Shown: in pieces, positions 19,412 through 28,503 of the stretch
How positions within the stretch are numbered: the stretch's first letter is position 1
Layout: each line of letters begins with the position of its first letter
From: F22 sp963678855
Lineage (GTDB): Bacteria > Bacteroidota > Bacteroidia > Bacteroidales > Bacteroidaceae
Assembly: GCA_963678855.1 (NCBI GenBank)
Contig: OY787448.1
Coordinates: forward strand, 2,418,001-2,482,000
DNA length: 64,000 nucleotides
Direction of reading: 5' to 3'
Translations under genes and position numbers: made by a program
Notes under the pieces: generated by a model
Databases searched by the model: none
What the model was told of the DNA's origin: nothing
The model's input: only the letters and a program-made list of their open reading frames with translations

Positions 19412-21292
19412 ATGAGTAATACTATGAGTAAACTATCTTTAATCTTTGCTTTTTTGATGAGTGTGTTTGGTGGTACTGCATTTGCGGCCAAAGCACCAGA
19501 AGTTGACCGTGTGGAGCCAACTTGTTGGTTTGTAGGTATGGGTGATCCTAGCTTACAGTTAATGGTATATGGTGATAATATTTCTTCGGCTGATGTGACT
19601 ATTGACTATCCAGGTGTGCAGCTGTCAAGTATTGTACGAGTTGAAAGCCCAAACTATCTTTTAGTTTATCTTCATCTGGATAAAGATGTACAAGCTGGTG
19701 AACTACCTATCACTTTTACAAAAGGCAAAAAGAAAACTACAATATCTTATGTCTTAAAGAATAGACAACGTGCTCCTGAAACACGCATGGGATTTGATAT
19801 GAGCGACGTGTTGTACCTGTTGATGCCTGACCGTTTTGCGAATGGACAAACTGATAATGATCAGTTGGCTGGGATGTCTACATATAAAGTAGATAGAGAA
19901 GATCCTAACGCTCGTCATGGTGGTGACTTGAAAGGTATTGCTGATCATTTGAATTATTTTGCAGATCTAGGTGTTACTGCCCTTTGGTTTACTCCAATTA
20001 TGGAAAATAACATGGAAGGTGGTAGTTACCATGGATATGCGACAACAAACTATTACCAAGTAGACCCACGCTTCGGTACGAACGAGGAGTATAAAAAAAT
20101 GATTCAATCTGCACATGACAAAGGGTTGAAGATTGTAATGGATATGATTTTTAATCACTGTGGTGTAGAGCATCCATGGATTAAAGATATGCCTTCTAAA
20201 GATTGGTTTAATCATTCTGACTATAAAAAGGACTTTGTACAAACTAGCTTCAAATTGACATCTCATGTTGACCCTTATACATCGGAATATGATTTTGATC
20301 AAATGAACGATGGATGGTTCGTGTCTGCTATGCCTGACTTGAATCAACGCAATCCTCATGTTTTGAAGTATCTTATTCAGAACAGTTATTGGTGGATTGA
20401 AGAAGCCGATATCGATGGTATTCGTATGGATACACATCCTTATGCTGATTATGACGCAATGAGTACTTGGTTGGGACAATTGAATAAAGAGTATCCTAAT
20501 TTCAATGTGGTTGGTGAAACATGGGTGACTGAACCAGCTTACACTGCATGGTATCAAAAAGATTCTAAGCTGTCTGCTCCGAAGAATAGTAATCTTAAAT
20601 CTGTAATGGATTTTAGCTTCTTTGATAAACTGAGCCAAGCAAAGAATGAGCAAACAGACGGATGGTTTAGTGGATTAAATAGAATCTATAATAGCTTTGT
20701 GTATGATTATCTTTATCCAAATCCTTCTATGATTTTGGCTTTTATTGAGAATCACGATACGCCTCGCTTCTTGTATGATGGTCAAGACTTTAATAAGCTT
20801 AAATGGGCATCAACTCTACTTTTGACAACTCACCGTATTCCACAATTGTATTATGGTACAGAGTTTTTGATGAACGGTAAGAAAGAGAAGAGTGATGGTG
20901 AAGTGCGTAAAGACTTTATTGGTGGTTGGGCTAGTGATGCTAGAAGTTGGTTTAATCCTGAAGACCGTACTCCAGAAGAGCAAGAATGCTTTAATTTCTT
21001 CCGTACATTGCTACAATGGCGTAAAGGTAATATGGCTATTGCAAAAGGTGCTATGAAGCATTTCATGCCTCAAAATGGTATCTATGTGTATAGTCGTCAA
21101 TATGAAGATAGTACAGTGTTGGTGTTGTTGAATGGTAATGATAAAGACGCTGAAGTACCTGTATCTATTTATGATGAAGTCATTAAAGACTGTAAGCATG
21201 CTAAAGATGTAACTACAGGTCGAGTGGTAGATCTTACACAAGATTTCAAAATGGCACCTCGTGAAGCATTAGTGCTAGAGTTGGGTAAGTAA
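19412..21292 (+). CDS. susA: periplasmic alpha-amylase/neopullulanase, SusA-like (GH13)
   Basis: Hydrolyses alpha-1,4 glucan fragments in the periplasm. Signal peptide ending GTAFAAKAP, an N-terminal Ig-like domain (about 30-115), then the GH13 barrel with all four regions: DMIFNHCG, GIRMDTHPY (nucleophile Asp), GETWVTEP (acid/base Glu) and FIENHDTPR; a C-terminal beta domain follows. About 626 residues, similar to Bacteroides SusA. ATG 19424 is an alternative start. Unlike Bacteroides there is no susB-G beside it, so it may act on starch products imported otherwise or on stored glucan. Confidence 0.88.
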   Translation: MSNTMSKLSLIFAFLMSVFGGTAFAAKAPEVDRVEPTCWFVGMGDPSLQLMVYGDNISSADVTIDYPGVQLSSIVRVESPNYLLVYLHLDKDVQAGELPITFTKGKKKTTISYVLKNRQRAPETRMGFDMSDVLYLLMPDRFANGQTDNDQLAGMSTYKVDREDPNARHGGDLKGIADHLNYFADLGVTALWFTPIMENNMEGGSYHGYATTNYYQVDPRFGTNEEYKKMIQSAHDKGLKIVMDMIFNHCGVEHPWIKDMPSKDWFNHSDYKKDFVQTSFKLTSHVDPYTSEYDFDQMNDGWFVSAMPDLNQRNPHVLKYLIQNSYWWIEEADIDGIRMDTHPYADYDAMSTWLGQLNKEYPNFNVVGETWVTEPAYTAWYQKDSKLSAPKNSNLKSVMDFSFFDKLSQAKNEQTDGWFSGLNRIYNSFVYDYLYPNPSMILAFIENHDTPRFLYDGQDFNKLKWASTLLLTTHRIPQLYYGTEFLMNGKKEKSDGEVRKDFIGGWASDARSWFNPEDRTPEEQECFNFFRTLLQWRKGNMAIAKGAMKHFMPQNGIYVYSRQYEDSTVLVLLNGNDKDAEVPVSIYDEVIKDCKHAKDVTTGRVVDLTQDFKMAPREALVLELGK

Positions 21293-21404
21293 ATGATTTA
21301 ATTTTTGAATGAAATGATATTGTTTATAGGGGCGACGCTGCAAGGTGTCGCCTCTGTTTTCTATAGATTAACAAGTTATAATTTACGGAATCTGCATTTT
21401 TTGT

Positions 21405-21412
21405 TATCTTTG
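21405..21412 (+). promoter_or_regulatory. -7 element of the M3 peptidase gene
   Basis: TATCTTTG, about 74 bases before the ATG at 21486; no clear -33 element. Confidence 0.45.
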
Positions 21413-21485
21413 TGCAATTAGAGAGAGAAGAGGATAGGTGACTATCCGATATTTAATATTTTAATCATAAACCTAACAACCTATT

Positions 21486-23585
21486 ATGTTTAGATTTAAA
21501 ACATTTCCTGTGCTAGCCGCAGCGTGTGCATTTACCCTTTGTGGATGTGGTGCACAGCAGAGTGAAAGTGATAATGTATTGCTAAAGCCATTCAATACAC
21601 CTGAAGGTGCTCCAGCCTTTGATCAAATCAAACTTGCTGATTACGAACCTGCTTATCAAGCTGGTTGGGAAGAACAAAACAAAAACATTGAGAAGATTGT
21701 AAATAGTAAAGAAGCACCTACATTTGAGAATACGATTCTTGCTATGGATGACTCATCGCCTATTCTAAATCGTGTAGAAGGCGTCTTTGGCAATCTGTCT
21801 CAAGCTGATACATATCCAGAAATGACAGCTTTAGCTGCAAAGTTAGCGCCAATTTCTGCTGCTCATTATGATGAAATCATGTTGAACGAAAAGTTGTTTA
21901 AGCGTGTTGAAGCTGTATACAATACTTTGGAAACAGGAAAATATACCCCTGAGCAACGTACTCTAATCAAACGTACATATGACCGTTTCGCTCGTAACGG
22001 TGCAGCTTTGAATGAAGCTGATAAAACTCGTGTAAAAGAAATCAATGGTAAACTTGCTAGCTTGACAATGAAGTTTAGCAATAACTTATTGGACGAAACA
22101 AACCGATTCAAATTGGTTGTTAAAGATAGTGCTCGTTTGAGTGGTATTCCTGCTTGGTTGGTACAAGCTGCCAAAGAAGAAGCTAAGAAGGCTGAGCAAC
22201 CAGAAGCGTGGATCTTCACACTTCAAACATCAAATAGAATTCCTATTCTTCAATATGCTGATGATCGCAGTATCCGTAAGGAAATGTATCAAGCATATAC
22301 TACCAAAGGTGATCACAACGATGAGCTTGATAACAAAGCTATCTTGAAGGAAGTATTGACTTTACGTGCTGAGAAAGCTAAGCTACTTGGTTTTAAAAAT
22401 TATGCTTCTTATATCCTAGACAACAATATGGCTAAAAAGCCAGAAGCTGTTATGGCGCTGTTGAAGCAAATCTGGGATTACGCACTTCCAAAAGCTAAGA
22501 ATGAACTTAAAGATATGCAGAAATTGATGTCTAAGCTACATCCTGGTCAAAAGATGGAAGCTTGGGACTGGTGGTATTACACTGAAAAACTTCGTGCAGA
22601 AAAGTTCTCTTTGAGTGAAGACGAATTGAAGCCTTATCTTACACTAGAGAATGTACGTAAGGGTGCGTTTATGTGTGCGGAAAAACTATACGGTATCAAA
22701 ATCGTTCCAGCTGATGATATTCAAGGATATACAGATGGTGTAGAATCTTTCCGTGTACTTGATGCAGACGGTTCTTTGGTTGGTGTGTTCTATTCAGATT
22801 ATTTCCCACGTGCTGGTAAGCGTGGTGGTGCTTGGATGAATAACTATCGTGCTCAAAAGAAGGGTCAACGTCCTATTATTACCAATGTATGTAGCTTTAC
22901 ACCTCCTGTAGGCGATACTCCATCTATGTTGACAGTAGATGAGGTAGAGACACTATTCCATGAGTTTGGACATGCGCTTCACGGACTGCTTTCGCAATGT
23001 GATTATTATGGTACATCAGGTACTAGTGTCGCTCGTGATTTTGTGGAGCTTCCTTCTCAAATCAATGAGCACTGGTCTATGCACCCAGAGGTGTTGAAGA
23101 TGTATGCTAAGCACTATAAGACAGGCGAAGTTATGCCAGATGCGTTGATCAAGAAACTTGAAGCTACTCATGGCTTTAACCAAGGTTTTGTTTTGACTGA
23201 ACTATTGGCTGCAGCTATCCTTGATATGGAACTGCACATGGTAGCTGATCCATCTACTATGGATATCAACAATTTCGAGAAAGACGAGATGAAGAAGATT
23301 GGCCTCATCGCTGAAATCGCACCTCGTTATCGTGCTACGTACTTCAACCATATTATGGGTGGATATGCTGCAGGTTACTATGCATATACTTGGGCTAATG
23401 TACTGGATTGTGATGCTTTTGCAAGCTTTGAAGAAACAAGTGTATTTGATAAGAAGACTGCTATGAGCTTCCGTAAGAATATCCTAGAAAAGGGTGGAAG
23501 CGAAGATCCAATGGAATTGTACAAGCGTTACAAAGGTGCTGAGCCTAGTGTAGCTGCTTTGCTTAGAATGAGAGGATTGAAATAA
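21486..23585 (+). CDS. dcp: M3 family dipeptidyl carboxypeptidase, lipoprotein
   Basis: Zinc peptidase that removes C-terminal dipeptides from oligopeptides. Lipobox LCGC near residue 20 (LCGCGAQQSESD) places it on a membrane outside the cytoplasm. The zinc motif is H492-E493-x-x-H496 (FHEFGHALHG), with the third ligand Glu in FVELPSQ about 25 residues on and the substrate-binding GGYAAGYYAYTW near the C-terminus. 699 residues is normal for Dcp. It suits an organism using peptides. Confidence 0.92.
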   Translation: MFRFKTFPVLAAACAFTLCGCGAQQSESDNVLLKPFNTPEGAPAFDQIKLADYEPAYQAGWEEQNKNIEKIVNSKEAPTFENTILAMDDSSPILNRVEGVFGNLSQADTYPEMTALAAKLAPISAAHYDEIMLNEKLFKRVEAVYNTLETGKYTPEQRTLIKRTYDRFARNGAALNEADKTRVKEINGKLASLTMKFSNNLLDETNRFKLVVKDSARLSGIPAWLVQAAKEEAKKAEQPEAWIFTLQTSNRIPILQYADDRSIRKEMYQAYTTKGDHNDELDNKAILKEVLTLRAEKAKLLGFKNYASYILDNNMAKKPEAVMALLKQIWDYALPKAKNELKDMQKLMSKLHPGQKMEAWDWWYYTEKLRAEKFSLSEDELKPYLTLENVRKGAFMCAEKLYGIKIVPADDIQGYTDGVESFRVLDADGSLVGVFYSDYFPRAGKRGGAWMNNYRAQKKGQRPIITNVCSFTPPVGDTPSMLTVDEVETLFHEFGHALHGLLSQCDYYGTSGTSVARDFVELPSQINEHWSMHPEVLKMYAKHYKTGEVMPDALIKKLEATHGFNQGFVLTELLAAAILDMELHMVADPSTMDINNFEKDEMKKIGLIAEIAPRYRATYFNHIMGGYAAGYYAYTWANVLDCDAFASFEETSVFDKKTAMSFRKNILEKGGSEDPMELYKRYKGAEPSVAALLRMRGLK

Positions 23586-23607
23586 TCTTTTGTAACTAGA
23601 TAATAGT

Positions 23608-23641
23608 AGAGGGTGGTCAATGATTTGGTCACCCTCTTTAT
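23608..23641 (+). terminator. terminator of dcp
   Basis: AGAGGGTG (23608-23615) pairs with CACCCTCT (23630-23637), 14-base loop, followed by TTATTG. Confidence 0.6.
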
Positions 23642-24162
23642 TGTGTGTATGATACAGCTGTTTTTTAATGATTATCAGTATCGTACGATTAGCTTTGTGT
23701 GAAAACTGAAAGAAAGGAATAATGCTTCTTTTCTATCAAAGTGATATGCTAAGATATATCGCATGAAATTTTCTCGGAATGTTAGATGTCTTCTGAAAAT
23801 AAAAGTGTCTTAAATCGAACGAAAACGGCCTTTACAGCTATGTCTGTTTTTTTTATTTTTTCACCAGAACTTCAAGGTGCATAAAATTGCTTTTAAGCCT
23901 TGAAAATCCGTTCTTACAGCTTGATAAATTTCCCAGAAGGCTTCTCAGCTCGTCTGCATAGGTATCTCAGCGGGCTTGCAACCTAACACGAACATGCTCG
24001 GAATAGGTTGTGAGTACACTCAGAGTTAATTCCGAGCGTGCTGGGAAGGGGAGGGGTTTTTGACTTTATGACAAAATGTCAAAAATGATTTTTCTTCATG
24101 GTTTATATGCTTACAGATTTATCGCATAATGAGAAATCTATTTGGTTTGAGGGAGTATATTA
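23642..24162. other. 520-bp non-coding region with GC-richer structured part
   Basis: No convincing reading frame. It holds a hairpin TTCAAGG/CCTTGAA (23871-23904), a 12-bp stem CATGCTCGGAAT/ATTCCGAGCGTG (23993-24004 with 24029-24040, one G-T pair) with a short inner stem, and TGACA-AAA-TGTCA (24068-24080). The GC content around 23940-24055 is above that of its flanks. Confidence 0.5.
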
Positions 24163-24840
24163 CTAGTCTTTTATATACACCCAGTGCATATGCTCGTAAT
24201 GAGGCCTCATAACCTCTAGTTGTACAAATTGAGCAAAGAGTTTTAATGCTGCAGGCCTAGAAACCCCAGCTTCTTTATAAAAGTGGTTTAAGCTAACTCT
24301 TTGGTGAGCTTGAAGTTTGTCCATCAGTAATTGTTCCGTAGGTGTCAATGTAATCAGCTCGCCGGTTTTACGTGTTTTACCTTGCCATGATTGTATGTGG
24401 ACAGGCGAAGCTAGAATGTTTTCATCGTTCACTCGAACATAAGCCCATCGCTTCTTTTCTTCATCTATAGCATATACAGGTTTATTGTTTGATGGTTGGA
24501 CTATAATCTCGAGTATTTGACGACCTTCTATTTTATGTGGTATAGCTTCAAACTTGACTTTAGGCTCACAATAATGTGCAGCTGCCGCTTCAATCATATA
24601 AATTTCTTCCTCATTGCGGACACCAGCTATACGTCCATTGTCTTTGACACCAATGAGAAGTCGGCCTCCGTCAGTATTGGCGAATGCCGATAGACTACGA
24701 GCTATTTTACGAGCATCACTAATAATGAATTTAAAATCTTGTTGTTGATGTTCTCCTTGTTCAATTAATGAGTAGAGGTACTCACTATCTTCTTTAGCGT
24801 AATCTTTGGATATAGTGGATAAATATTTTTGTTGAAGCAT
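24163..24840 (-). CDS. AlbA_2 domain protein (Schlafen-type putative nucleic-acid binding)
   Basis: 225 residues. The AlbA_2 core is at about 15-130: QDFKFIISDARKIARSL, SAFANTDGGRLLIGVKDNG and a YVRVNDEN strand. The C-terminus (about 165-225) looks like a winged helix (TEQLLMDKLQ, GVSRPAALKLF). Such proteins are called ATP-binding or transcriptional regulators in databases but the activity is not established. It stands alone, with long non-coding DNA on its downstream side. Confidence 0.75.
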   Translation of the reverse strand: MLQQKYLSTISKDYAKEDSEYLYSLIEQGEHQQQDFKFIISDARKIARSLSAFANTDGGRLLIGVKDNGRIAGVRNEEEIYMIEAAAAHYCEPKVKFEAIPHKIEGRQILEIIVQPSNNKPVYAIDEEKKRWAYVRVNDENILASPVHIQSWQGKTRKTGELITLTPTEQLLMDKLQAHQRVSLNHFYKEAGVSRPAALKLFAQFVQLEVMRPHYEHMHWVYIKD

Positions 24841-24897
24841 AATCTAAGTGATATTGATTTTCATTGTAGTTTTAAGAAGTAGAACCACATCTAAGCA

Positions 24898-24905
24898 CAA
24901 AGTTA
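24898..24905 (-). promoter_or_regulatory. -7 element for the AlbA_2 gene
   Basis: Minus strand TAACTTTG, about 58 bases before the start. It is back to back with the element at 24949-24956. Confidence 0.45.
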
Positions 24906-24948
24906 TAGAAAAAAAATCTTGCAACTAGGAAATCGGTTCTTTTTTTGT

Positions 24949-24956
24949 TACCTTTG
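24949..24956 (+). promoter_or_regulatory. -7 element of the DUF3332 gene
   Basis: TACCTTTG, 47 bases before the ATG at 25003. Confidence 0.5.
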
Positions 24957-25002
24957 AAATCGCTAAAGAAATCAATTTATTCATTTTAAATAAAGTATTA
25001 GT

Positions 25003-25548
25003 ATGAAAACAATGAAAGTAAAAGCACTCACTTTTGCGTTGTGTGCTTCTTTTATGTTTAGCTCGTGTATTGGAACTTTTTCATTATGGCATTCGGTTTT
25101 GGATTGGAATCAACAGACTACTGATAATAAGTTTGTTAATGAACTTATTTTTGTTGCTCTTAATATCGTGCCAGTTTATGGAATAGCTGCATTTGCTGAT
25201 ATTGTTGTGTTTAACTCGATCGAGTTTTGGACTGGTGAAAATCCAGTATTGACTGGCGAACTTTCAAAGGTGGAAACAGACAATGGTAATTACTCAATAA
25301 GTCGGAAAGCTGATGGTTATATCATCACTAAAGAAGATGGTAAACAAATGGAGCTTAGTTTTGATACAGAAGCTCAGACTTGGAGTGTAGAGGCGGAAAA
25401 CCAAGTATATCCTTTGTTGACTATAAATGGTGATGGAACCGCTATTTTACATCAAGCAAATGGTCTGGATGTCGCTGTAACTCTAGATGCAAATGGAACT
25501 TTGCAAGCCAAAAGTGCATTGTCTTCTTTGATCTTTGCTGCAAACTAG
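25003..25548 (+). CDS. DUF3332 family lipoprotein
   Basis: Unknown function. Lipobox MFSSC (Cys about residue 22), then CIGTFSLWHSVLDWNQQ and a hydrophobic segment NIVPVYGIAAFADIVVFNSIEFW that marks the family; the C-terminal half is a small beta-rich domain. 181 residues. It has its own promoter and terminator, so is monocistronic. Confidence 0.75.
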   Translation: MKTMKVKALTFALCASFMFSSCIGTFSLWHSVLDWNQQTTDNKFVNELIFVALNIVPVYGIAAFADIVVFNSIEFWTGENPVLTGELSKVETDNGNYSISRKADGYIITKEDGKQMELSFDTEAQTWSVEAENQVYPLLTINGDGTAILHQANGLDVAVTLDANGTLQAKSALSSLIFAAN

Positions 25549-25571
25549 ATAGTTGTTCTCTGTCATGATGC

Positions 25572-25612
25572 AAAGCCTTGTCGATATAATAAATCGATAA
25601 GGCTTTATTTTA
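25572..25612 (+). terminator. terminator of the DUF3332 gene
   Basis: AAAGCCTTGTCGAT pairs with ATCGATAAGGCTTT (one G-T pair), then ATTTTAT. Confidence 0.75.
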
Positions 25613-25647
25613 TGTGCTTTTTATTGCTGATTTGCTCTATAATGTCG

Positions 25648-25655
25648 TATATTTG
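25648..25655 (+). promoter_or_regulatory. -7 element of the first sensor kinase gene
   Basis: TATATTTG with TTG at 25624-25626 (21-base spacer), 49 bases before the ATG. Confidence 0.5.
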
Positions 25656-25703
25656 TCAAAGTCTGACTTGATGTAAGTCAAGACAAAAATAACTAATGAA
25701 AAT

Positions 25704-27770
25704 ATGCAAACTAATCTTCTCATTCGTAGACTTTTACTGTTAGTGATGGCTTTTATCGGGCCGTCGCTTTTTCATGTGGTGTTTAATGTTTGCGATATGA
25801 CTATTGATATTGCAGCGTCACCTTATAGTCAGCAGACAGAAAAGCGCTCGTTTAAGTCGTTTCAACGTAAATCTGATAGTGCAACATATGCTTATTATAG
25901 GCAAATCTATAAAAGAGTGCATGAGGCTGCCTTTTTACAACAAGTTGATACTCTTTTCGAAATGGCCCAAGAGGATGATGATGTGCGATTTATGTGTATT
26001 GCCAAATGTTTGAATTTTGTCTACTATCAACAGAATACAGAACTTGTTGACTCTGTACCGTTTTATGCTAAGAAAAGTATGGAATTTGCCAAATCGGTCA
26101 AGTCTCAAAAATACTATTTTCACTCTTGGAAGAGCCTAATCACTCATATGTTGAAGTATTATGATGATGATTTGGTCATTCTTGACGAAATAAAATGTTT
26201 TCAGAAAGCCGCTTTAGAAGAGAATTATCCGCCTGCTGTAGTAGGCAGTTATAGAGCATTGAATGACTTTTACTACGTTAAAAAAATGTACGATCAGTGT
26301 GATAAGATCTTGGCGGAGGCTATCGATTATATTGATCAACATCCAAGTGATGATTATTTTAATGTATATTTAGTTTATTTGTCTGCGGCCAAGCTGAAAA
26401 ATAAATTAGCTCAACCAAATGAAGCAAAGATACTAGCGAGATTAGCTGAAGAAAAGTGTGAAACTAGTGGGCAACTTCTAGCAGTGTATAAGTTCTATTT
26501 TGATAATCACTTAGAGCAAAGACATTTTGATGATGCAAAAAAGGTGCTAGATGCTGTGTATACTATTGATGGTGTTGACACTTTGAGTAAAACTGTGCGC
26601 ACTATGAAGCGTGATTGGTGGAAGCATACTTTATATACCGATGGAAGATGGAGAGAGTATATTGATATTGTATCTAAAGAATTAACTACAGATCCTTTAT
26701 ATAAACAGAGCAGTATTTTTTCCGACTTAGCTGTTGCATATGCTCATAAAGGTCTTGTAGACTCTATGTCATGGGCATTAAGTACAAGTTTGGCTTTGAG
26801 AGACTCTTTGTCTAGACGTGACAGTTACGAAAGTTATGCTTTCTATACTGCACAAATGCAACTTGAGAACTACAAAGCTAATCAACAGCGATTGAAGAAT
26901 CAGTATATAGTACAGCTTGCATGGGTGCTTGGGGTAGCTTTGTTGATTCTTTTAGGTTTGCTTTGCTGGAACTTGTTTACTATATATAAACTTAAGAGAG
27001 TTAATACCCAGTTAATCGAGACAAAAGATGAACTGCAAGAAGCAAAAACACGAGCCGAGTCTCTGAATCATATGAAAAACTCGTTCTTGCATAATGTCTC
27101 TCACGAGGTGCGTACTCCTCTGAATAGCATTGTAGGATTTTCGTCTATTATCGCTGAGATGCATCAAGAAGATGAAGAAATAGCCGAGTACATAGGGGTT
27201 ATAGAACAAAACAGCAACAAGCTTATCAAGTTGATTGAGGATATGCTACTTATCTCTAGTTTAGATGAGGAAGATAGTCAGCTAGAAGTGAGCTCTATTT
27301 CTTTGATAGGACTTTGTCAAGATGCCATGCAGTATGCTAATAATCGTAGTGTAAATCCTCATATTCCTATTGTTTTGGAGACAGGAAATGTGTCAGATAT
27401 GCAAATCTGGACTAATGATGTTGCAGCACAGCAAGTCTTGAGTAATTTATTGCATAATGGCACCAAGTTTACAACTGAAGGACAGGTCACTTTGAGATTG
27501 GAACTTAGTGAAGATAAGCGTTATATGACATTTGTGGTAACGGATACTGGATGTGGAATACCTCAAGAACATATGGATAAAATCTTCCAACGATTCCGAC
27601 AAGTTGATAATTATAGCAATGGATTTGGTCTAGGGTTGGCCATATGTCGCATTGTATCACAACGTCTGGATGGTGATATATGGGTTGATAAAGATTATAG
27701 AGAACAAGGAAGTCGTTTTTATTTTAGAATACCTGTCTACGAACGTTCAATTCTTCTCAATCACAATTAA
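25704..27770 (+). CDS. sensor histidine kinase with periplasmic helical-repeat domain
   Basis: Membrane sensor. Signal/anchor helix (1-25), about 370 residues of helical TPR-like repeats, membrane helix at about 400-425 (LAWVLGVALLILLGLL), coiled coil, HisKA with H467 in NVSHEVRTPLN, and HATPase with NLLHNGTKF, DTGCGIPQEH and GFGLGLAICR. No receiver domain and no response regulator gene nearby, so its partner is elsewhere. The HATPase N-box has Asn as required. It is followed by a small protein gene 69-75 bases downstream. Confidence 0.9.
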   Translation: MQTNLLIRRLLLLVMAFIGPSLFHVVFNVCDMTIDIAASPYSQQTEKRSFKSFQRKSDSATYAYYRQIYKRVHEAAFLQQVDTLFEMAQEDDDVRFMCIAKCLNFVYYQQNTELVDSVPFYAKKSMEFAKSVKSQKYYFHSWKSLITHMLKYYDDDLVILDEIKCFQKAALEENYPPAVVGSYRALNDFYYVKKMYDQCDKILAEAIDYIDQHPSDDYFNVYLVYLSAAKLKNKLAQPNEAKILARLAEEKCETSGQLLAVYKFYFDNHLEQRHFDDAKKVLDAVYTIDGVDTLSKTVRTMKRDWWKHTLYTDGRWREYIDIVSKELTTDPLYKQSSIFSDLAVAYAHKGLVDSMSWALSTSLALRDSLSRRDSYESYAFYTAQMQLENYKANQQRLKNQYIVQLAWVLGVALLILLGLLCWNLFTIYKLKRVNTQLIETKDELQEAKTRAESLNHMKNSFLHNVSHEVRTPLNSIVGFSSIIAEMHQEDEEIAEYIGVIEQNSNKLIKLIEDMLLISSLDEEDSQLEVSSISLIGLCQDAMQYANNRSVNPHIPIVLETGNVSDMQIWTNDVAAQQVLSNLLHNGTKFTTEGQVTLRLELSEDKRYMTFVVTDTGCGIPQEHMDKIFQRFRQVDNYSNGFGLGLAICRIVSQRLDGDIWVDKDYREQGSRFYFRIPVYERSILLNHN

Positions 27771-27827
27771 AGCTCTGTTTTTTAGAATCATTTGGTGTGT
27801 ATAGTTTTAGAATCCATATCAATATAC

Positions 27828-27835
27828 TATCTTTG
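27828..27835 (+). promoter_or_regulatory. possible -7 element giving a very short leader
   Basis: TATCTTTG ends only 4 bases before one ATG (27840) and 10 before another (27846). If used, the message of the next gene would be nearly leaderless. Confidence 0.35.
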
Positions 27836-27845
27836 TGGCATGAAT

Positions 27846-28472
27846 ATGCCAGAAGAAAATAAGATAAATGAGCAGAATAATACTGCTCCTGCTCCAAGTA
27901 GTATCATTGTAGTTGATACTCAATTTTTAGACCAATTCTGTGGACTAATTCGTGAAGATTTCTCACGTAACCATGATAGAGAACTCCCGCTAGTTGATTT
28001 TTCGGAAGTACTTTGTGTTTTAGTAATGGTTATGAAACAAATGGGAAAAATGAAAGGCGAACACTTTCAAGTTGTTTTACCATATGAAGAAGGATATCGT
28101 GCCTTTAAAAATCTTACTCCAAGTGACTTTATTGATGATCTTGATGGCCAAGCCTTTTTGGATTCTATGGGCGAGTTTGCTTTTGCAGCTGTTAATAGCG
28201 AAAAAATGGCAGAATATGCTGACTTCTTTTTAGACTTGCTACAAGTAACAGTAGAGCATTCTGAAGTCAAAGAAGTCATGGTTATTGGTAACGAATTGGA
28301 GATTACTGAAGATATTCAGAAGATGTTGTTAAAGCCTGAAGCTAAAGAAAAGTCTTTCTTTTTTCCGTTGATTAATAAGGATACTCCTGTAGTACCTGGT
28401 GTAACCATGCCTCCTGTAATGATTCCAGCTTTGATGCAAGGATTGCATTTAGATCCAGCTGATTTTCAATAA
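27846..28472 (+). CDS. conserved hypothetical protein, 208 residues
   Basis: Not recognised. Soluble, acidic, with a disordered start (NKINEQNNTAPAPS), a helical middle (VLCVLVMVMKQMGKMKG; FLDLLQVTVEHSEVKEVMV) and a C-terminus rich in Pro/Met (PGVTMPPVMIPALMQG). No signal sequence. Start chosen at ATG 27846, with 27840 as an equal alternative; the frame is open further upstream but would run over the promoter-like element. It lies 31 bases upstream of sdaA and may be co-transcribed with it. Confidence 0.6.
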   Translation: MPEENKINEQNNTAPAPSSIIVVDTQFLDQFCGLIREDFSRNHDRELPLVDFSEVLCVLVMVMKQMGKMKGEHFQVVLPYEEGYRAFKNLTPSDFIDDLDGQAFLDSMGEFAFAAVNSEKMAEYADFFLDLLQVTVEHSEVKEVMVIGNELEITEDIQKMLLKPEAKEKSFFFPLINKDTPVVPGVTMPPVMIPALMQGLHLDPADFQ

Positions 28473-28503
28473 ATTATTCTTTTTCCCTTCATAAGTAAAG
28501 CAT

